Shown piece by piece: positions 11,601-21,196 of a stretch of DNA of 64,000 bases. Both the position numbers and the translations under genes were made by a program. The notes beneath the pieces are model-generated. The model was not told the origin of the DNA. It did not search any database and worked only from the letters and a program-made list of their open reading frames with translations. The DNA is from a virus: positions 18,756 through 82,755 of the IMG/VR virus record IMGVR_UViG_3300034375_003182, one strand, 5' to 3'. Position 1 is the stretch's first letter. The number at the start of each line of letters is the position of its first letter.

Positions 11601-14600
11601 TCTGGGTTAGTAAACTCTACACCCATGTAGTTTAATATTGCAAGAGCATCAGCCTCATTAATGTTGGCTCCTTTACCTGCAAGCTTAGCAAGAGTCATTT
11701 GACGACCATTAACATTAAATGCTTTATTCGGCTCTATCACTACTCTACCAGTTTCTGGATCTACAGAGAAAGGTCCTTTACCTTCTTGTACTCTTTCTTT
11801 AAAGTTAGCTCTAAACTCTGACATGATAAGAGCAGACTCTCTATCTGCGTTAGCAGGCATAAATGTAACATGTCCATTCTCTGCGTCGTATATAGCTATA
11901 ATATCTTCACTATTAAATTTATGGAACTGCTGTCTAAACTGTCTTTGTAGTTTAAACTCATTAGCAGTTAATGCAGATGCATCTTTAGTTACCTGCAGTC
12001 TGTTTATAAGAGTTGTAATAGGACCAGGTGTACCAGCTATGTCAGCGTACTCTGGGTGTTCTATAGCTAACTCTCTTAGTTTATTTATCTGATCTGCAAA
12101 TGACTCAGTGCCTGCTAGTCTTTTAAGAACTAGATTGAAGAAAGGCTTGTAGTCTACTAGTCCTAAACCATAAGCACTATTTGTATTCTTCATACTTCTA
12201 GATGCAGGCAGTGTAGCAATTAATAGTTTTACAGCAGCTGGGGCAGTGTCCTTTAGATTAATTTCATTATTCTCATTTATATTGTAGCTATCTCTTAGCT
12301 TAGTAGACTCTGCATTTTCTTTTATCTCTAGTTGTACCTTAAACTGCTCTAGAAAGTCAAATACAGATTGTGTAACAGCTGTTGTATTGTGATAAACCAT
12401 CGCAGCTAAGTTGTCTATATCCTGCTGTACTTCTGCGCTTGCGTTTTGTCTTATCTTATTTAGATTTGTAAAGTATGTACGATACGTAACATTCATTAAC
12501 TCCTGCATCTTTTGTTTCTTTGCATCTGAGTTATTCTTAGATGACAAGTCTAACAAGTCAGCCATACTGAATCCAGCCACCTGACCATTAAACAAGTGTC
12601 CAAACATTATACGAGTTAGTGATTCTGTAATAGCCTTGCTTTGATCTACGCTTATCTTAGAACCATCTGCTAGTGTAATACGCTTATCCATGGACATTGC
12701 AAAGTCCGGGTTGTTTACAGGTTGTACAAATCTGTTATCTCTAATACTATCAAAGAACTGTTGTAATCTTTGTCTGTCCGCTGCTGGCCCTCTACCAAGC
12801 ATTGTGTTAAAGAACTCTTTGATTGCATTAAAGAATCGTTTTATAAAATTACTATCCTTATTTGTTTTGTTGCCTATCTTATACTTATCTCCTACTAACA
12901 TGTAAGATCTAAACTCTTCAGCAAGTCCCTCTTCTATATTTTCTGTTTGACCAGTAAGTCTTGTGAATGCATCTTCTATCTCCTGCTTAGTTTCAGGAGT
13001 AGTAAATCTACCTGATACTACGTGGTACGCCTCGTGATATACTGTACCTTCTTGTGCTAGATCTGATAGTAATACTCTAGCAGCATTTAAAGTTCTACCA
13101 TATGACTTACCATCAATAAGTCCGTCTATTACTTTGATTGGTATGTTAGGAAACTTACCTTCAAACCATGCTATCTCTGCAGGTATGTTAGCAGCTTTGT
13201 ATTGTTCTGTAACTTCAGAAGCTAACAAGTCTTGTACTTCAGGTCCCATAGTAGGATCTTCCATCTGCCCACCGAACTTAGCTAATATGTCTACAGTAGA
13301 CGGAGCTTGCTTTGATTCGGAGTCTTGTGCACTGTACGCTTCTAGTATAGCCTGATCCACACTAGTAGGATTAGTCTGTTTAGCAGCATCTACTTTTGGT
13401 GGAACTATAACATTCTTTTCTGAGATTTCAAATCCAGCGGTAAGGCCAGGGCTTACTTCTTTTATTTTAGATACAGCGCCCATAAATGATAAATCTTTCT
13501 GAGCATTATAGAAGTCAATAATCTTTACAACATTAGTGTCAACATCATCACTCTTAACAATTATCTTGTTATCATTACCTTTACTTATCTCATAGGTTCC
13601 TATAAGTGAGCCATCCGCTTTGGTAACAGTAAGATTGTAGTCTTGTCCAACTACCATATCAGGAGTATCAAGACCGGTGTCTTCTTGTGCTCCTTCAGTA
13701 AGGTCTGTAGGTGCATCTGTTTTTGCTACAGGAGTAATAGGAGACTGCTGAGCTACAGATTGACCATAGTCATACTTTAGGTATGTTCTCTTTATCTGTG
13801 TATTGTTTACATCTTTAGACATTGGAACTATACCTGTAGTAAGTGGAGGTGTGGTGCCATCCTCTCTTTGTAGGAACAGATAGTCATTGTAGCTATCATA
13901 TGTAACACCAGGTTGTGTACCTTCAGGTGTTACAACTACAGATGTGTATGGCTTATTAGGCTTGTTTAAAAGGCTCTTATCTATGTTGTGATTCTTTGTA
14001 GCTAAGAACTCTTTTAACAATTGTACGTTTGCTTCGTTATATATATCTACAGTTGTACTGATTGGATTCCCATCAGCGTCAGTGCTGTTAACTACATCAG
14101 CTGGGGCGTTTGGATCTAGACTTCTTATATCTATCTTATTACCGCCAAAGTTTAGGTATGTTACATCGCCTTCTCTTGCTGCATATATCTCAAATGACTT
14201 AGAGTTAGGACTGTCTGTAGCTCTTCTGTTAAATCCAATTAAACTATTAAGGTATGGACGAACTTGAACATCAGTGCCTTCTATAATGTTGGCAGCAGCT
14301 GCAACATCTTTATCAGTTGAATGTAGCTTTGTACCATATGCTGCAAGTATTTGTACAGCAGTTTCTATTTCTGTATCAGTAAGTGTTCTAGTTTCTAGTG
14401 GTACCGGGTAGCCTTTGTGCGCCGCATATGGCATACCTCTAACTACCTTATACTTATTACCACCTTCTTGTATAGTTGTAAACCCATCAGGACCTGTTAC
14501 ACCTGTGGCTATATTAACTTTTATTTTCTTAAGTTTCTTTTCATCATTTGTTATTCTACCTAGAGCAGCACCCTTTACGTAGTTACCATCTGCGTCTTTC

Positions 14601-17600
14601 TGCATAACAGCGGTGCCTCTACCTTTACCTGAAATTCTAAACGACACAGGCCCTCTAGACAATAAAATCTTTTTTCTAGAAACTTTATATGCCTCTGTAA
14701 GAATATCAAACTGAGCTTTGTTGTCTTCGTTTACACCAGAAAACTTACTACCATCTTCATTGGGCAATAGTTGTTTTGTGTATATAAGTCCGCCATCCTC
14801 TGATCTAACATATTTTTTATTTACTTTGTCGTAAACTGCCAGTACTATATCAGCGTTTTCCGGTGTAGCTTCTGAACCTGTAAAGAATTCGTCTTGGTTT
14901 AATGCATCTATGTCTTTCTGCTCTAAACCTGCACTTTCTACATTTCCTCTGTGGAATGCACGAAGTTCATACTTATCATTTCTTATATCAGTAGGTAGTA
15001 TACTGTCAACAAACTTAAAGAATCTTCTTTGGTCTAAAGACATGTTCTCCTCACTGGTATCCTCAAACTTATTCTCTACGTCTATACCACCAGTCTTACC
15101 ATATCCTATATCAAATGCATTAGGTTTAGTATGTGTCTTATCTTCATTAGAAATAAAGTCAGCTGTTCTACTAGGACCATCTATTGTTACAGCCTCATTA
15201 GATTTAGGAGCTGGCGCAATTACACCCCTGCCCATCACCTGGTCGTATACTCTACCTTCTTCTATAACTATAGCTGAGAGCTTCTTCTGTAAGGCGTTAT
15301 AGTTTGTACCAAATATAATACTACGCTGTACTTTCTCCATGCCTTTGTATTTATTATCTAAGGCATCAATCATAGCTGCTTCTCTTTGCTTAGCGGCACG
15401 CAATGTTGTTTCTAGTTTTTCTAGCTTCTCTTCTGTGGCAAAGAACTCGTCCTCCAAGAACCTTTGATCTTCTCTTTTCTTATACAAGTCCTGGAACTCA
15501 GAATACATCTTTGGTCTATTTACCAATAGATCTGCAAACTCAGGATATTGATTAGCTAGATCAGCTTGTTCATTAGAAAACTCTATAAACTTAGCAGCAT
15601 CTAGAGGATTTGCTCCTGGATATGTTTCTTTGAATTTTGTATATGCATTGAAGAACCTGTCTTCCATAAGTATATCCTTCAGCACATCATAATAATTCTT
15701 TGCTTTTTGTGCACTATCTTCAAGAACAGCTATCTGATCCATCAACTCTTCTAAAGCCTGCTCAGTTCTACTTATAGATCCTTGAGCATTTGTATCTAAC
15801 TCAGTTCTAGTTGACAGCTTAACGCTACCATCAGGCTGTAAGGTGGTGCCTGATATTCCTAATTGTTGTAGGCCTTGTTCTTTTAGTTGTTTTTCTAACT
15901 CAAGTCTATCTTCCATAGGAAGCATAAATGCAGACTCAGTCTCTTTCAACATCTGATCTAGGAACTTAGCATTCTCTTTTATAAGCTCCGCGTCTTCTTG
16001 CAGTTTATCTCTCTTTTCACCAAGCTCTTGATACAGGGACTCTGCCAGCATCATATCACTCTCTAGTTGGTTTATACTTACAAACCTACCTTTTTCATCA
16101 CGACGAGTTTCATATCTCTTAAGCTGGGCTCTCATAGCCTCAGCTCCATAGTTCAGTCTTTTATCTAGTTCCTCTATTTCTTTCTGTATCTCTACTAGTC
16201 TTGAGGTATCAGTTTTCTGTATTCTTTCTATAGCCTCTGCTACTTTACGTCTTTCTATTGCATTCTGATTTAGTATAGATACGCCAGGTCTATAATCACC
16301 ATTTGACATAATATCATCCATTGATATTTTGTCATTAGCATCTTTTACATTATATAAGGTAGTCGGATCTAAGAATCTATAGAACTTTTCTTTACCGTCT
16401 TTGCCTAATATTCCAACTTCGTTCTCTCTGTTTTCATTATAGAACCTTACTTTATCATTCTCTCTAACAGCTTGCTGAGTTGCTACTGCCTGGCGCTCAG
16501 CTTCTTCCTTATTATAGTCGTCCATGTAGTACTCAATCTGCTGGAACGCCTCTCTCTGACCTTCAGGGTCAGTCAGATTATTATATAAATCAATAAACTG
16601 CTCACGTCTAGCTCTAAGCATTCTAAGATCTCTAAGTGTGGAAAGCATCTCTTCTTGAGATTCTGTTTTAGCAGCTTCGTTAGGATTATTATTTATAAAC
16701 TGATTCATAATGTCAGCATCCTCACGAGTGTTCTGACCAAAACCATTTAAAGCACTTTGTTGCAGGGCATCTCTTGCAACTTCTAACTCCGCTCTAGCTT
16801 CTGGTGATAGTTTGTCAGGACTACTGTCTTCTAATGTATCATCCTTTCTAAGCACATCCTCTATCTGTTGTAACTCCCTATTGACTGTAGGAGCCTTTTG
16901 ACTATATGCAGCATCAAAATCTATAGTAGTACCAGCTAGCTCGTTTACTCTTTTTTGTAAATCAGCTTCTCTTAAATCTACATTGTCTGCTACAGCTACT
17001 GCATGTGTTAGCATGTCTCTTACCTCTTTTGAATACTGCGCAAACTTTGGGTTATTGTTTATCTGATCATGGGCCTTCTTTATCTTCTTAGCCTTTTCTA
17101 TTGCAGAATCTACTACTTTATTCTTTCTATCAGTAAGTTCTTGATCAGTCATAGTAGAGGTATCGTAGCCCATATCTCTTGCAAACTGTTCATTACTAGA
17201 TTCTCTAACAGCCTCAAAGTCTTCCATTACATGCTCAAACAATCCAGCCTGTATTCTAGAATCTACATAGCTATACATCTGATCATTCTCTGCATTTTTA
17301 TATGCAAACATGTTTTGTTCTGCTAACGCCGCATCCATCTCCTGCTGTAAGTTTGTAGCTTTAGAGAAGTTCTCGAAGTTAGTCTGCATGTTCTTTATAG
17401 TAGCAGCCGCATTAGGGTTTTTATTTAGATAATCTACTAATCTATCTGTACGTCTTCTCTTATCCTTCTGCTCTCTGATGGCACCTACGATACCCCCTTG
17501 TATTTCAAACTGTCTTTTACCAGTAGTTTGAGACTTAGCATATGTAGGTATACCCATGGCACCTAGCAAGAACCCTAAACCTATTTCTTTCTGTGTATCT

Positions 17601-18976
17601 TTAGCTCCGTACGTTTCTATGAATGTATCATCCAAAGATCTTATCAAGTCTAATGCTGCGTTAACACCATGAGGTCTATCCTTTTTAGAATAGTACTCAG
17701 CTGATGCGTGCCTACCTGCATTACTTAACCATGACTGTCCACCTTCTTCTACAAAACCTTCGTAGAATGGATTCTTAAGAGCGTGGTATGCAGCACTAAC
17801 GTACTTACCTTTACCCATAGATCTATATGCTGCTCTATAAGGAGCTGCTACTTGCTTCCCTGCATCTCTTATGATCTTTCCAAAGCTTCCAGACATAGAA
17901 CGTGCTCCAGGTCCAAATATTTTTGGGAACTGTAGCATGTTACCACCACCTACAAGAGCGAGGTTAGTTGTAAATACAGAGTTAGCTGATTGTGTAGCTA
18001 GGTCTTTTATAAAAGCTAGCTCTTCATCTGTAGGCTGTCTTCCATTCTTAGAAACAAAGTCCTCTACACCGTCTTTTACTACACTGTCTAAGTGATGTCT
18101 TGCTTCTACACCTGCCTCATACCCAGCACCTGTAACAAGCTGTCTCATTACCTTGGATGCACTCCTAGCTTTTTGCATAGCTGATAGCCCTCCACGAGTT
18201 AGCCTGGCAGCATCACCCATCTTATCAGTTGTCTTTGCAGTTTTACCTGCAATTTTAAATATCTTTTTTGCTTTTGATAGCAAGCTTGCAGTTGCTACAG
18301 CTTGTGCAGGAGCTGCGCCACCAAAACTTGCAGCGGTAGTAGCTGTCAAAGCCGCCTCTGTTAGGATAGCACCTGCTATAAAAGATAGCCCATTAGTAAA
18401 ATCATTTGCCCAGAAGTTCCCTGTACCTAAGCTTTTAAAAAACCCTAAGTCTCTTTCTTCTTTTGCTATATAGTTAGGTAAGTTGTAGTCTAAGGCTTCG
18501 TTTATATCATCAAGACCACGTGTAAACTCATTATCAAATACAGACTTAAAAGAGTCTGCTGCATCAGCGTCTGTCATTGCATACTTACCCAAACCATGCA
18601 AACTTGTAAATATAGTTCCTATACCACCAACTGTAGCTGTAGCAGTTTTACCAGCTAGTTTACCTACAGCGTTACCCCACTCTGTAGCATTGCTTTGACC
18701 ATACGCAGCTAGATCTGTAAGGTCATCATTCTCAATATTAATTGGGGCTCTTAGAAAGTCTGGAGTTTCATATAGCTTTGCAGCTCCCTCTGAAGCATCT
18801 TCAAATAACTTTTGATCTGCAGATGTTCTACGAGTAAGACCCATAAAGCTTTGACCTTCAACTGGATCTACGTCCAACGAAGTCTCAGCCTCTTTTGCTT
18901 TTGTTAACCCCTCTTCTAAACCTGTATCTTTATCTATCTCAGATTTAAACTCCATTAAATTTTTTAGTATACCCAT
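5699..18976 (-). CDS. Giant 4425-aa virion protein with RNA polymerase core motifs, zincin protease and macro-like domain
   Basis: Residues about 100-400 hold Ala/Gly-rich hydrophobic stretches suited to membrane insertion. About 500-1290 is mostly coiled coil. A gluzincin motif HEAYH lies at 1981-1985, with a downstream EEGLAEEF as possible third zinc ligand. From about 2900 the sequence resembles the double-psi-barrel RNA polymerase of crAss-like phages: candidate beta-like lysines in ESGVKVG (K3041) and SKGSQQR (K3094), and a beta-prime-like run from R3309-I-P-T to AGSDYDIDKLSIFLP. The latter matches cellular RaPT...NADFDGDQMAVH, giving metal-binding D3348, D3350 and D3352. The last 142 residues look macro-domain-like (GDIFNIAG at 4284, FANGLARVAKAKGLP, LLPPLGLEPG at 4366). 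Related phages inject such a polymerase to transcribe early genes. The fusion of polymerase, protease and macro-like modules is read directly; the roles are inferred. Confidence 0.85.
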   Translation of the reverse strand: MGILKNLMEFKSEIDKDTGLEEGLTKAKEAETSLDVDPVEGQSFMGLTRRTSADQKLFEDASEGAAKLYETPDFLRAPINIENDDLTDLAAYGQSNATEWGNAVGKLAGKTATATVGGIGTIFTSLHGLGKYAMTDADAADSFKSVFDNEFTRGLDDINEALDYNLPNYIAKEERDLGFFKSLGTGNFWANDFTNGLSFIAGAILTEAALTATTAASFGGAAPAQAVATASLLSKAKKIFKIAGKTAKTTDKMGDAARLTRGGLSAMQKARSASKVMRQLVTGAGYEAGVEARHHLDSVVKDGVEDFVSKNGRQPTDEELAFIKDLATQSANSVFTTNLALVGGGNMLQFPKIFGPGARSMSGSFGKIIRDAGKQVAAPYRAAYRSMGKGKYVSAAYHALKNPFYEGFVEEGGQSWLSNAGRHASAEYYSKKDRPHGVNAALDLIRSLDDTFIETYGAKDTQKEIGLGFLLGAMGIPTYAKSQTTGKRQFEIQGGIVGAIREQKDKRRRTDRLVDYLNKNPNAAATIKNMQTNFENFSKATNLQQEMDAALAEQNMFAYKNAENDQMYSYVDSRIQAGLFEHVMEDFEAVRESSNEQFARDMGYDTSTMTDQELTDRKNKVVDSAIEKAKKIKKAHDQINNNPKFAQYSKEVRDMLTHAVAVADNVDLREADLQKRVNELAGTTIDFDAAYSQKAPTVNRELQQIEDVLRKDDTLEDSSPDKLSPEARAELEVARDALQQSALNGFGQNTREDADIMNQFINNNPNEAAKTESQEEMLSTLRDLRMLRARREQFIDLYNNLTDPEGQREAFQQIEYYMDDYNKEEAERQAVATQQAVRENDKVRFYNENRENEVGILGKDGKEKFYRFLDPTTLYNVKDANDKISMDDIMSNGDYRPGVSILNQNAIERRKVAEAIERIQKTDTSRLVEIQKEIEELDKRLNYGAEAMRAQLKRYETRRDEKGRFVSINQLESDMMLAESLYQELGEKRDKLQEDAELIKENAKFLDQMLKETESAFMLPMEDRLELEKQLKEQGLQQLGISGTTLQPDGSVKLSTRTELDTNAQGSISRTEQALEELMDQIAVLEDSAQKAKNYYDVLKDILMEDRFFNAYTKFKETYPGANPLDAAKFIEFSNEQADLANQYPEFADLLVNRPKMYSEFQDLYKKREDQRFLEDEFFATEEKLEKLETTLRAAKQREAAMIDALDNKYKGMEKVQRSIIFGTNYNALQKKLSAIVIEEGRVYDQVMGRGVIAPAPKSNEAVTIDGPSRTADFISNEDKTHTKPNAFDIGYGKTGGIDVENKFEDTSEENMSLDQRRFFKFVDSILPTDIRNDKYELRAFHRGNVESAGLEQKDIDALNQDEFFTGSEATPENADIVLAVYDKVNKKYVRSEDGGLIYTKQLLPNEDGSKFSGVNEDNKAQFDILTEAYKVSRKKILLSRGPVSFRISGKGRGTAVMQKDADGNYVKGAALGRITNDEKKLKKIKVNIATGVTGPDGFTTIQEGGNKYKVVRGMPYAAHKGYPVPLETRTLTDTEIETAVQILAAYGTKLHSTDKDVAAAANIIEGTDVQVRPYLNSLIGFNRRATDSPNSKSFEIYAAREGDVTYLNFGGNKIDIRSLDPNAPADVVNSTDADGNPISTTVDIYNEANVQLLKEFLATKNHNIDKSLLNKPNKPYTSVVVTPEGTQPGVTYDSYNDYLFLQREDGTTPPLTTGIVPMSKDVNNTQIKRTYLKYDYGQSVAQQSPITPVAKTDAPTDLTEGAQEDTGLDTPDMVVGQDYNLTVTKADGSLIGTYEISKGNDNKIIVKSDDVDTNVVKIIDFYNAQKDLSFMGAVSKIKEVSPGLTAGFEISEKNVIVPPKVDAAKQTNPTSVDQAILEAYSAQDSESKQAPSTVDILAKFGGQMEDPTMGPEVQDLLASEVTEQYKAANIPAEIAWFEGKFPNIPIKVIDGLIDGKSYGRTLNAARVLLSDLAQEGTVYHEAYHVVSGRFTTPETKQEIEDAFTRLTGQTENIEEGLAEEFRSYMLVGDKYKIGNKTNKDSNFIKRFFNAIKEFFNTMLGRGPAADRQRLQQFFDSIRDNRFVQPVNNPDFAMSMDKRITLADGSKISVDQSKAITESLTRIMFGHLFNGQVAGFSMADLLDLSSKNNSDAKKQKMQELMNVTYRTYFTNLNKIRQNASAEVQQDIDNLAAMVYHNTTAVTQSVFDFLEQFKVQLEIKENAESTKLRDSYNINENNEINLKDTAPAAVKLLIATLPASRSMKNTNSAYGLGLVDYKPFFNLVLKRLAGTESFADQINKLRELAIEHPEYADIAGTPGPITTLINRLQVTKDASALTANEFKLQRQFRQQFHKFNSEDIIAIYDAENGHVTFMPANADRESALIMSEFRANFKERVQEGKGPFSVDPETGRVVIEPNKAFNVNGRQMTLAKLAGKGANINEADALAILNYMGVEFTNPESLSTKQRMNILSELVPSEGTGILSKLVELGEEGVSIEDIFSRESGAFSRFKKIIDIQADRTEKSVDLQFQTADGKTAYGVITNNFTTNIVGRLNNGRVPEFFIDPETGELMESVKGSIFLEGSMGGMKIGMGTLNGIKKEGNRRGFVYENNSPSRRFRTDFNAVLDGRIPQIRPAEKKSQFVFDLNARNEEGSALIDLMPKTEAEYVGQMSKYLRQEIYKALSNHGNSIDGYNRNKGQLRVFDYVTSVNLQDVGGVGNIDAYMAENKEAIEADLRTHLKTRAEELFRAGIENKLIKLDPENNIKYNVEVSDQILAKNNLDFEKSGTHNSMLEGDVMNMLKKFVMLHEAGNIEQTIAVLGDLGFFKPDSFFKRTSGPHGPKLFADNSVEVNDWLNQNYERLDGKTADGKMRHITYRDVKASITNERFLEYAEAYGADPAAIQIKLETPNVQLDPKTEEVYEILRPYLEFDEADAQGYMTIDEYMEFLERVGNVTPDQRTAYKKVREGQPLSAQEMAVFPPLKPQYYGPTYATGIYSPAFIKLSVLPIYPQLVESIGKGSNLGKMLDDMIDNQVGLAVFESGVKVGKVVGADNASNDFYDESGDYAGIDQANVSELYYDFMGIQVETQNPVKTKVSKGSQQRALLASNAYENGKVVNKEVAAIDKRLQVLENELVDAEFESLKREFGIEDAGNEFTISEEGYEKLTEVLRGEAERRDMSDAYLDGLEEFLSGETRVLDVLGNKPKIENLLYSLVSNRIVNYKTFGGAKVQVSSAGIEVEQRTVYQDKHKYGANVAALQFYRKEDGKVKAMQVMLPHYFKELIGENVTIREDGVYRDGEKIGGKEMLEVYGFRIPTSALNSIEAIEIAGFLPQEAGDAIMVPSEIVVKAGSDYDIDKLSIFLPNYTYNRSKNELNVVPFLTNANSTSTQRVQALRTLNPRKYATLAQQVGLGESVVDKVVAMNKEFAKLKQLDYQNYQNPEVQEVSKQIDNLYKKRKKAPRSQRDSIDFEIGLLEMRRMAKIQDADTGMDVSIQSVKDKISKEFEKIDSQIANAVDKQDIPLERQNATQAIQNQILTNSRKIVLNEANYEQLVRPVGAQRLKDMANVIRGLQGKSNQSPRFSDLLKFEFIQEMGNRFLAGKKALGVAAVANTHQIKAQRAGLALRVDPDFSIGMPAYEMIELEDGSLAIPMGGTRDALGLNYVSEIIGEFINAFVDVSKDPFVFDINGNLTTASTYISMLRAGVPLEFVSKFMTQPVLFEMVATKTENPATGLGEISKTLQKEHENKAKDIAALSGLPTDFDATVEYTIPAMERMLALGEKARQFEEMSNGMAPEQKAKLLDQFTPQDLIDYHTFQMQAMKKYIDIRDGLTIPMQELSEAVTGDRSGLAPKNRMEAKMQVMKLNTLKAENKFVNLDKYLDESFQKSFEQSLESSSRMFDSLFATTRKADAEFILDSLIVDIINRRDIGNDDKARFAGLVENSLVNYILQTVRTENQQELFKDASRLFQGTKDSPSLARRVMQLKKDTKKSLILNELFPILQTYDPTHPEYATENIKKFNKRLTSFERNALIEDMQVLMEKDPELAKDIVKFIILQSGQQTSPVSFMDLIPAQQYIDIVDPILKKYLAGTKEQSNVNLDNFRLQFYKNNFKNPFVVPQYMKQKVDEATYGFEADTGKTQIPPGLSNKVRIVGARALQIASPNRPPQEFISVEIPDTSLSREQKARLIKAGKKTTIKKLFKLTEDSKANYKTVVKKLSEGKRKEIGNAWTMVWEQITTLGNGMYLQEYGPEGIISMVNSNNITLDGKDHTDKTLDPNVKEMRRGKQTVTGDIFNIAGIPIVPVDQSGTFANGLARVAKAKGLPIAKKFTAKANVISAPTKAQYGEPVDFAIFADSIGKIDTLAKKNPGKTFLLPPLGLEPGNKSTQQEIDSRVVIIKSLLDANPNIKLVIPDSTNPALTAHLDTLRTIFEC

Positions 18977-18977
18977 G

Positions 18978-21194
18978 TTATAGTCCTAATAGTTTTGGAT
19001 CGTATGTTGTGCTAAAGTAACTTTTTTCTATAGCCTTATACTGATTGTGTTTTGGATGATCTTGATTACTCTCTATTTCTCTAAGCTCACTTAAACTGCT
19101 TATACCCATTTGAGTTCCAATCAAATTTAGTAAATTATTTTCTATGTTAATTAAATTAGTTAACGTGTAGGCAGCTAAAGCTTGTTGTTTTGATGGAAGT
19201 TTTTTATGATCAAACGCCATAGGATCTTGTACCATTTGCATAATAGTGCTCATATCAAATCCTGCTCGAACTAGTGGAGCTAGTTGCTGCTGTTGTTTTT
19301 TATTATTAAAGTCAGCAAACGTCATTTCACCATGAATTAAAGCATCATAGTCCCCTTCATTACTTTCAAACTGCTGTGAAATTCCTAAACTCTCTGCAAT
19401 GCTAGACATAAGATCATGATGTTTTGCACCTTCACTAACATTTTTAGGTTCCACTGTGTAGAATTTACCTTTATAGTTTAATGTTAAAGTTGCCTGCGTG
19501 CCTGTAAACATATCGGGCATAGTAAGTCCTGCAAATGTTGCACCGCCTTCTGTTCCAACGCTTTCTATTATTTCTTCCATATCGTTTGTGCTAGCAAAAG
19601 TACCATCTGCTCTCAAAAAGCTAAAGTCATTCATAGATAGTTGGCCTCTCATCACATTATTTACTTTATTAAGTTCTGAAGAACCTTCAGGTGCAAAAGC
19701 TATTCTATCTGAAGTTTTAATTGAAGCTGTATTAGTATGATGCTCATATAACTCATCCCCGCCTTTATCTTTATGTATAGTATAATATTGTTCAGCAATC
19801 TTTTCAATATTAGCTAAATCATCCTGAGTGTAGTTAGTGCCAAACATGTCATTAATATCATTAATACCTTTTCCTAGTTGAAGCATTAAATTCTTAAGCT
19901 CACCTTTACGCCCTAGCATTGGAGATCTTACATTTCTAAAGCTAGTACGAGTAAATAGAGTGTTATCTGCAGTATAAATAGATCTCTTAACGTCTCCACC
20001 AAAAGCTCTATCAGTGCCAAAGAATGATTGATCTGCAACCAACTCCATAAGCAGTGGTTCTATAACCTGATACTTAGAGTTGTCACCCTTAAATAAACCT
20101 TGCATTAGCTTGTAAGCATTTTTTGCATCTTTACCTGCACTCTTCATAGAGTTAGCGAACATGTTGGTACGCTTATTAGTTATGTTAGCTAGCTGTATCT
20201 GAGCATCTCTTTTCTCTTCATTAGTTTTTGCATCTCGCATTGCATTTAACGCTGCAGCATAATCCTTTTCCACTTGCTCGAATGTGCCCATACCTGCATC
20301 AATAGCACTGTTACCTGGTAGTACCATTACATTACTAAGATCTCCAAACCCTGATGCACCGCTTTGCTCTGGAGCCTGCATATAAGAAGGAACCATACCT
20401 ACCTGCTTCTCAGCTACATCTCTCATGCTTTGTACTATACTGTTGTATGCTTCTTCTTGACTTAGCCCGTCAAGCTGTGTAAGCTTTTTTAGTTCTTGTT
20501 GTCCTTCTGATGTTGATATGTATTCTTCTAGTAAACCTTCAGCTATTCTATCAGCTTTAGCACCACTAACACCCGTCCATCTTTCTAGCAGTCCTAAAAT
20601 ATCACTAGGACCTAGTTCTGATCCAGACTTAGCAATGCCTTGTAGCATCTGTTGCTTCTTAGCATCATAGTCCATCATTAACTCTGTACCACCGTGGTAT
20701 ATATTACGAGTCATAGAACCATCTTCATTTTGATAAAAAGATTTGTGTGCATCAAAAGCATGCCCAATTATTTCTCCAGTCTCTTCATCTCTAACCACGT
20801 TGAAGTCTAGCACTTTTCTACCAGTCTTCATCTCTATCTCACGAGCAGCTTTTATCTCTGCCTGTCTATTTGCATAAGATTGTGACGCTAGCTTAAGTCC
20901 TTCATTCATAGCAAAGTCTTGAGCAATACCATCTACAATAGCACCAGAGTTTTCGTAGTCTCCTACCATAACTGTGTTTGCCATCTTATCATTTATATCA
21001 GCTATAGCATTATCCTTTATATACTGATCGCCACCACCCACTTGAACGCCAGCTAAGCTTCTCTCTACTAAGTCATGCTTCTGCTTGTTATTATCATAAC
21101 GCTGTCTTAGTAATTGATTTACTTGTACACTTTGTGGGTCTACGTATTGAGATACATAAGGTGTAAGACTATATTTACTATACTTGTTTGCCAT
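18978..21194 (-). CDS. Internal virion (cargo) protein
   Basis: This 738-aa soluble protein begins MANKYSKYSLTPYVSQYVD and continues with an N-terminal helical region (NQLLRQRYDNNKQKHDLVE). I recall this start pattern from the cargo protein encoded next to the giant polymerase in crAss-like phages. No enzyme motif is visible. It contains acidic and Met/Gln-rich helices and no obvious membrane segment. The gene sits between the 888-aa and 4425-aa genes; its stop is 1 nt before the ATG of the 4425-aa gene, so the products are probably made together and packaged together. The role in the virion is inferred from position and family resemblance only. Confidence 0.6.
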   Translation of the reverse strand: MANKYSKYSLTPYVSQYVDPQSVQVNQLLRQRYDNNKQKHDLVERSLAGVQVGGGDQYIKDNAIADINDKMANTVMVGDYENSGAIVDGIAQDFAMNEGLKLASQSYANRQAEIKAAREIEMKTGRKVLDFNVVRDEETGEIIGHAFDAHKSFYQNEDGSMTRNIYHGGTELMMDYDAKKQQMLQGIAKSGSELGPSDILGLLERWTGVSGAKADRIAEGLLEEYISTSEGQQELKKLTQLDGLSQEEAYNSIVQSMRDVAEKQVGMVPSYMQAPEQSGASGFGDLSNVMVLPGNSAIDAGMGTFEQVEKDYAAALNAMRDAKTNEEKRDAQIQLANITNKRTNMFANSMKSAGKDAKNAYKLMQGLFKGDNSKYQVIEPLLMELVADQSFFGTDRAFGGDVKRSIYTADNTLFTRTSFRNVRSPMLGRKGELKNLMLQLGKGINDINDMFGTNYTQDDLANIEKIAEQYYTIHKDKGGDELYEHHTNTASIKTSDRIAFAPEGSSELNKVNNVMRGQLSMNDFSFLRADGTFASTNDMEEIIESVGTEGGATFAGLTMPDMFTGTQATLTLNYKGKFYTVEPKNVSEGAKHHDLMSSIAESLGISQQFESNEGDYDALIHGEMTFADFNNKKQQQQLAPLVRAGFDMSTIMQMVQDPMAFDHKKLPSKQQALAAYTLTNLINIENNLLNLIGTQMGISSLSELREIESNQDHPKHNQYKAIEKSYFSTTYDPKLLGL

Positions 21195-21196
21195 AA

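Noticed and set aside
707-18976. Plus-strand open frames of 60-180 codons across the giant genes
   Set aside because: They lie antisense to continuous, motif-bearing minus-strand genes and have low-complexity Ser/Leu/Ile-rich products typical of shadow frames.
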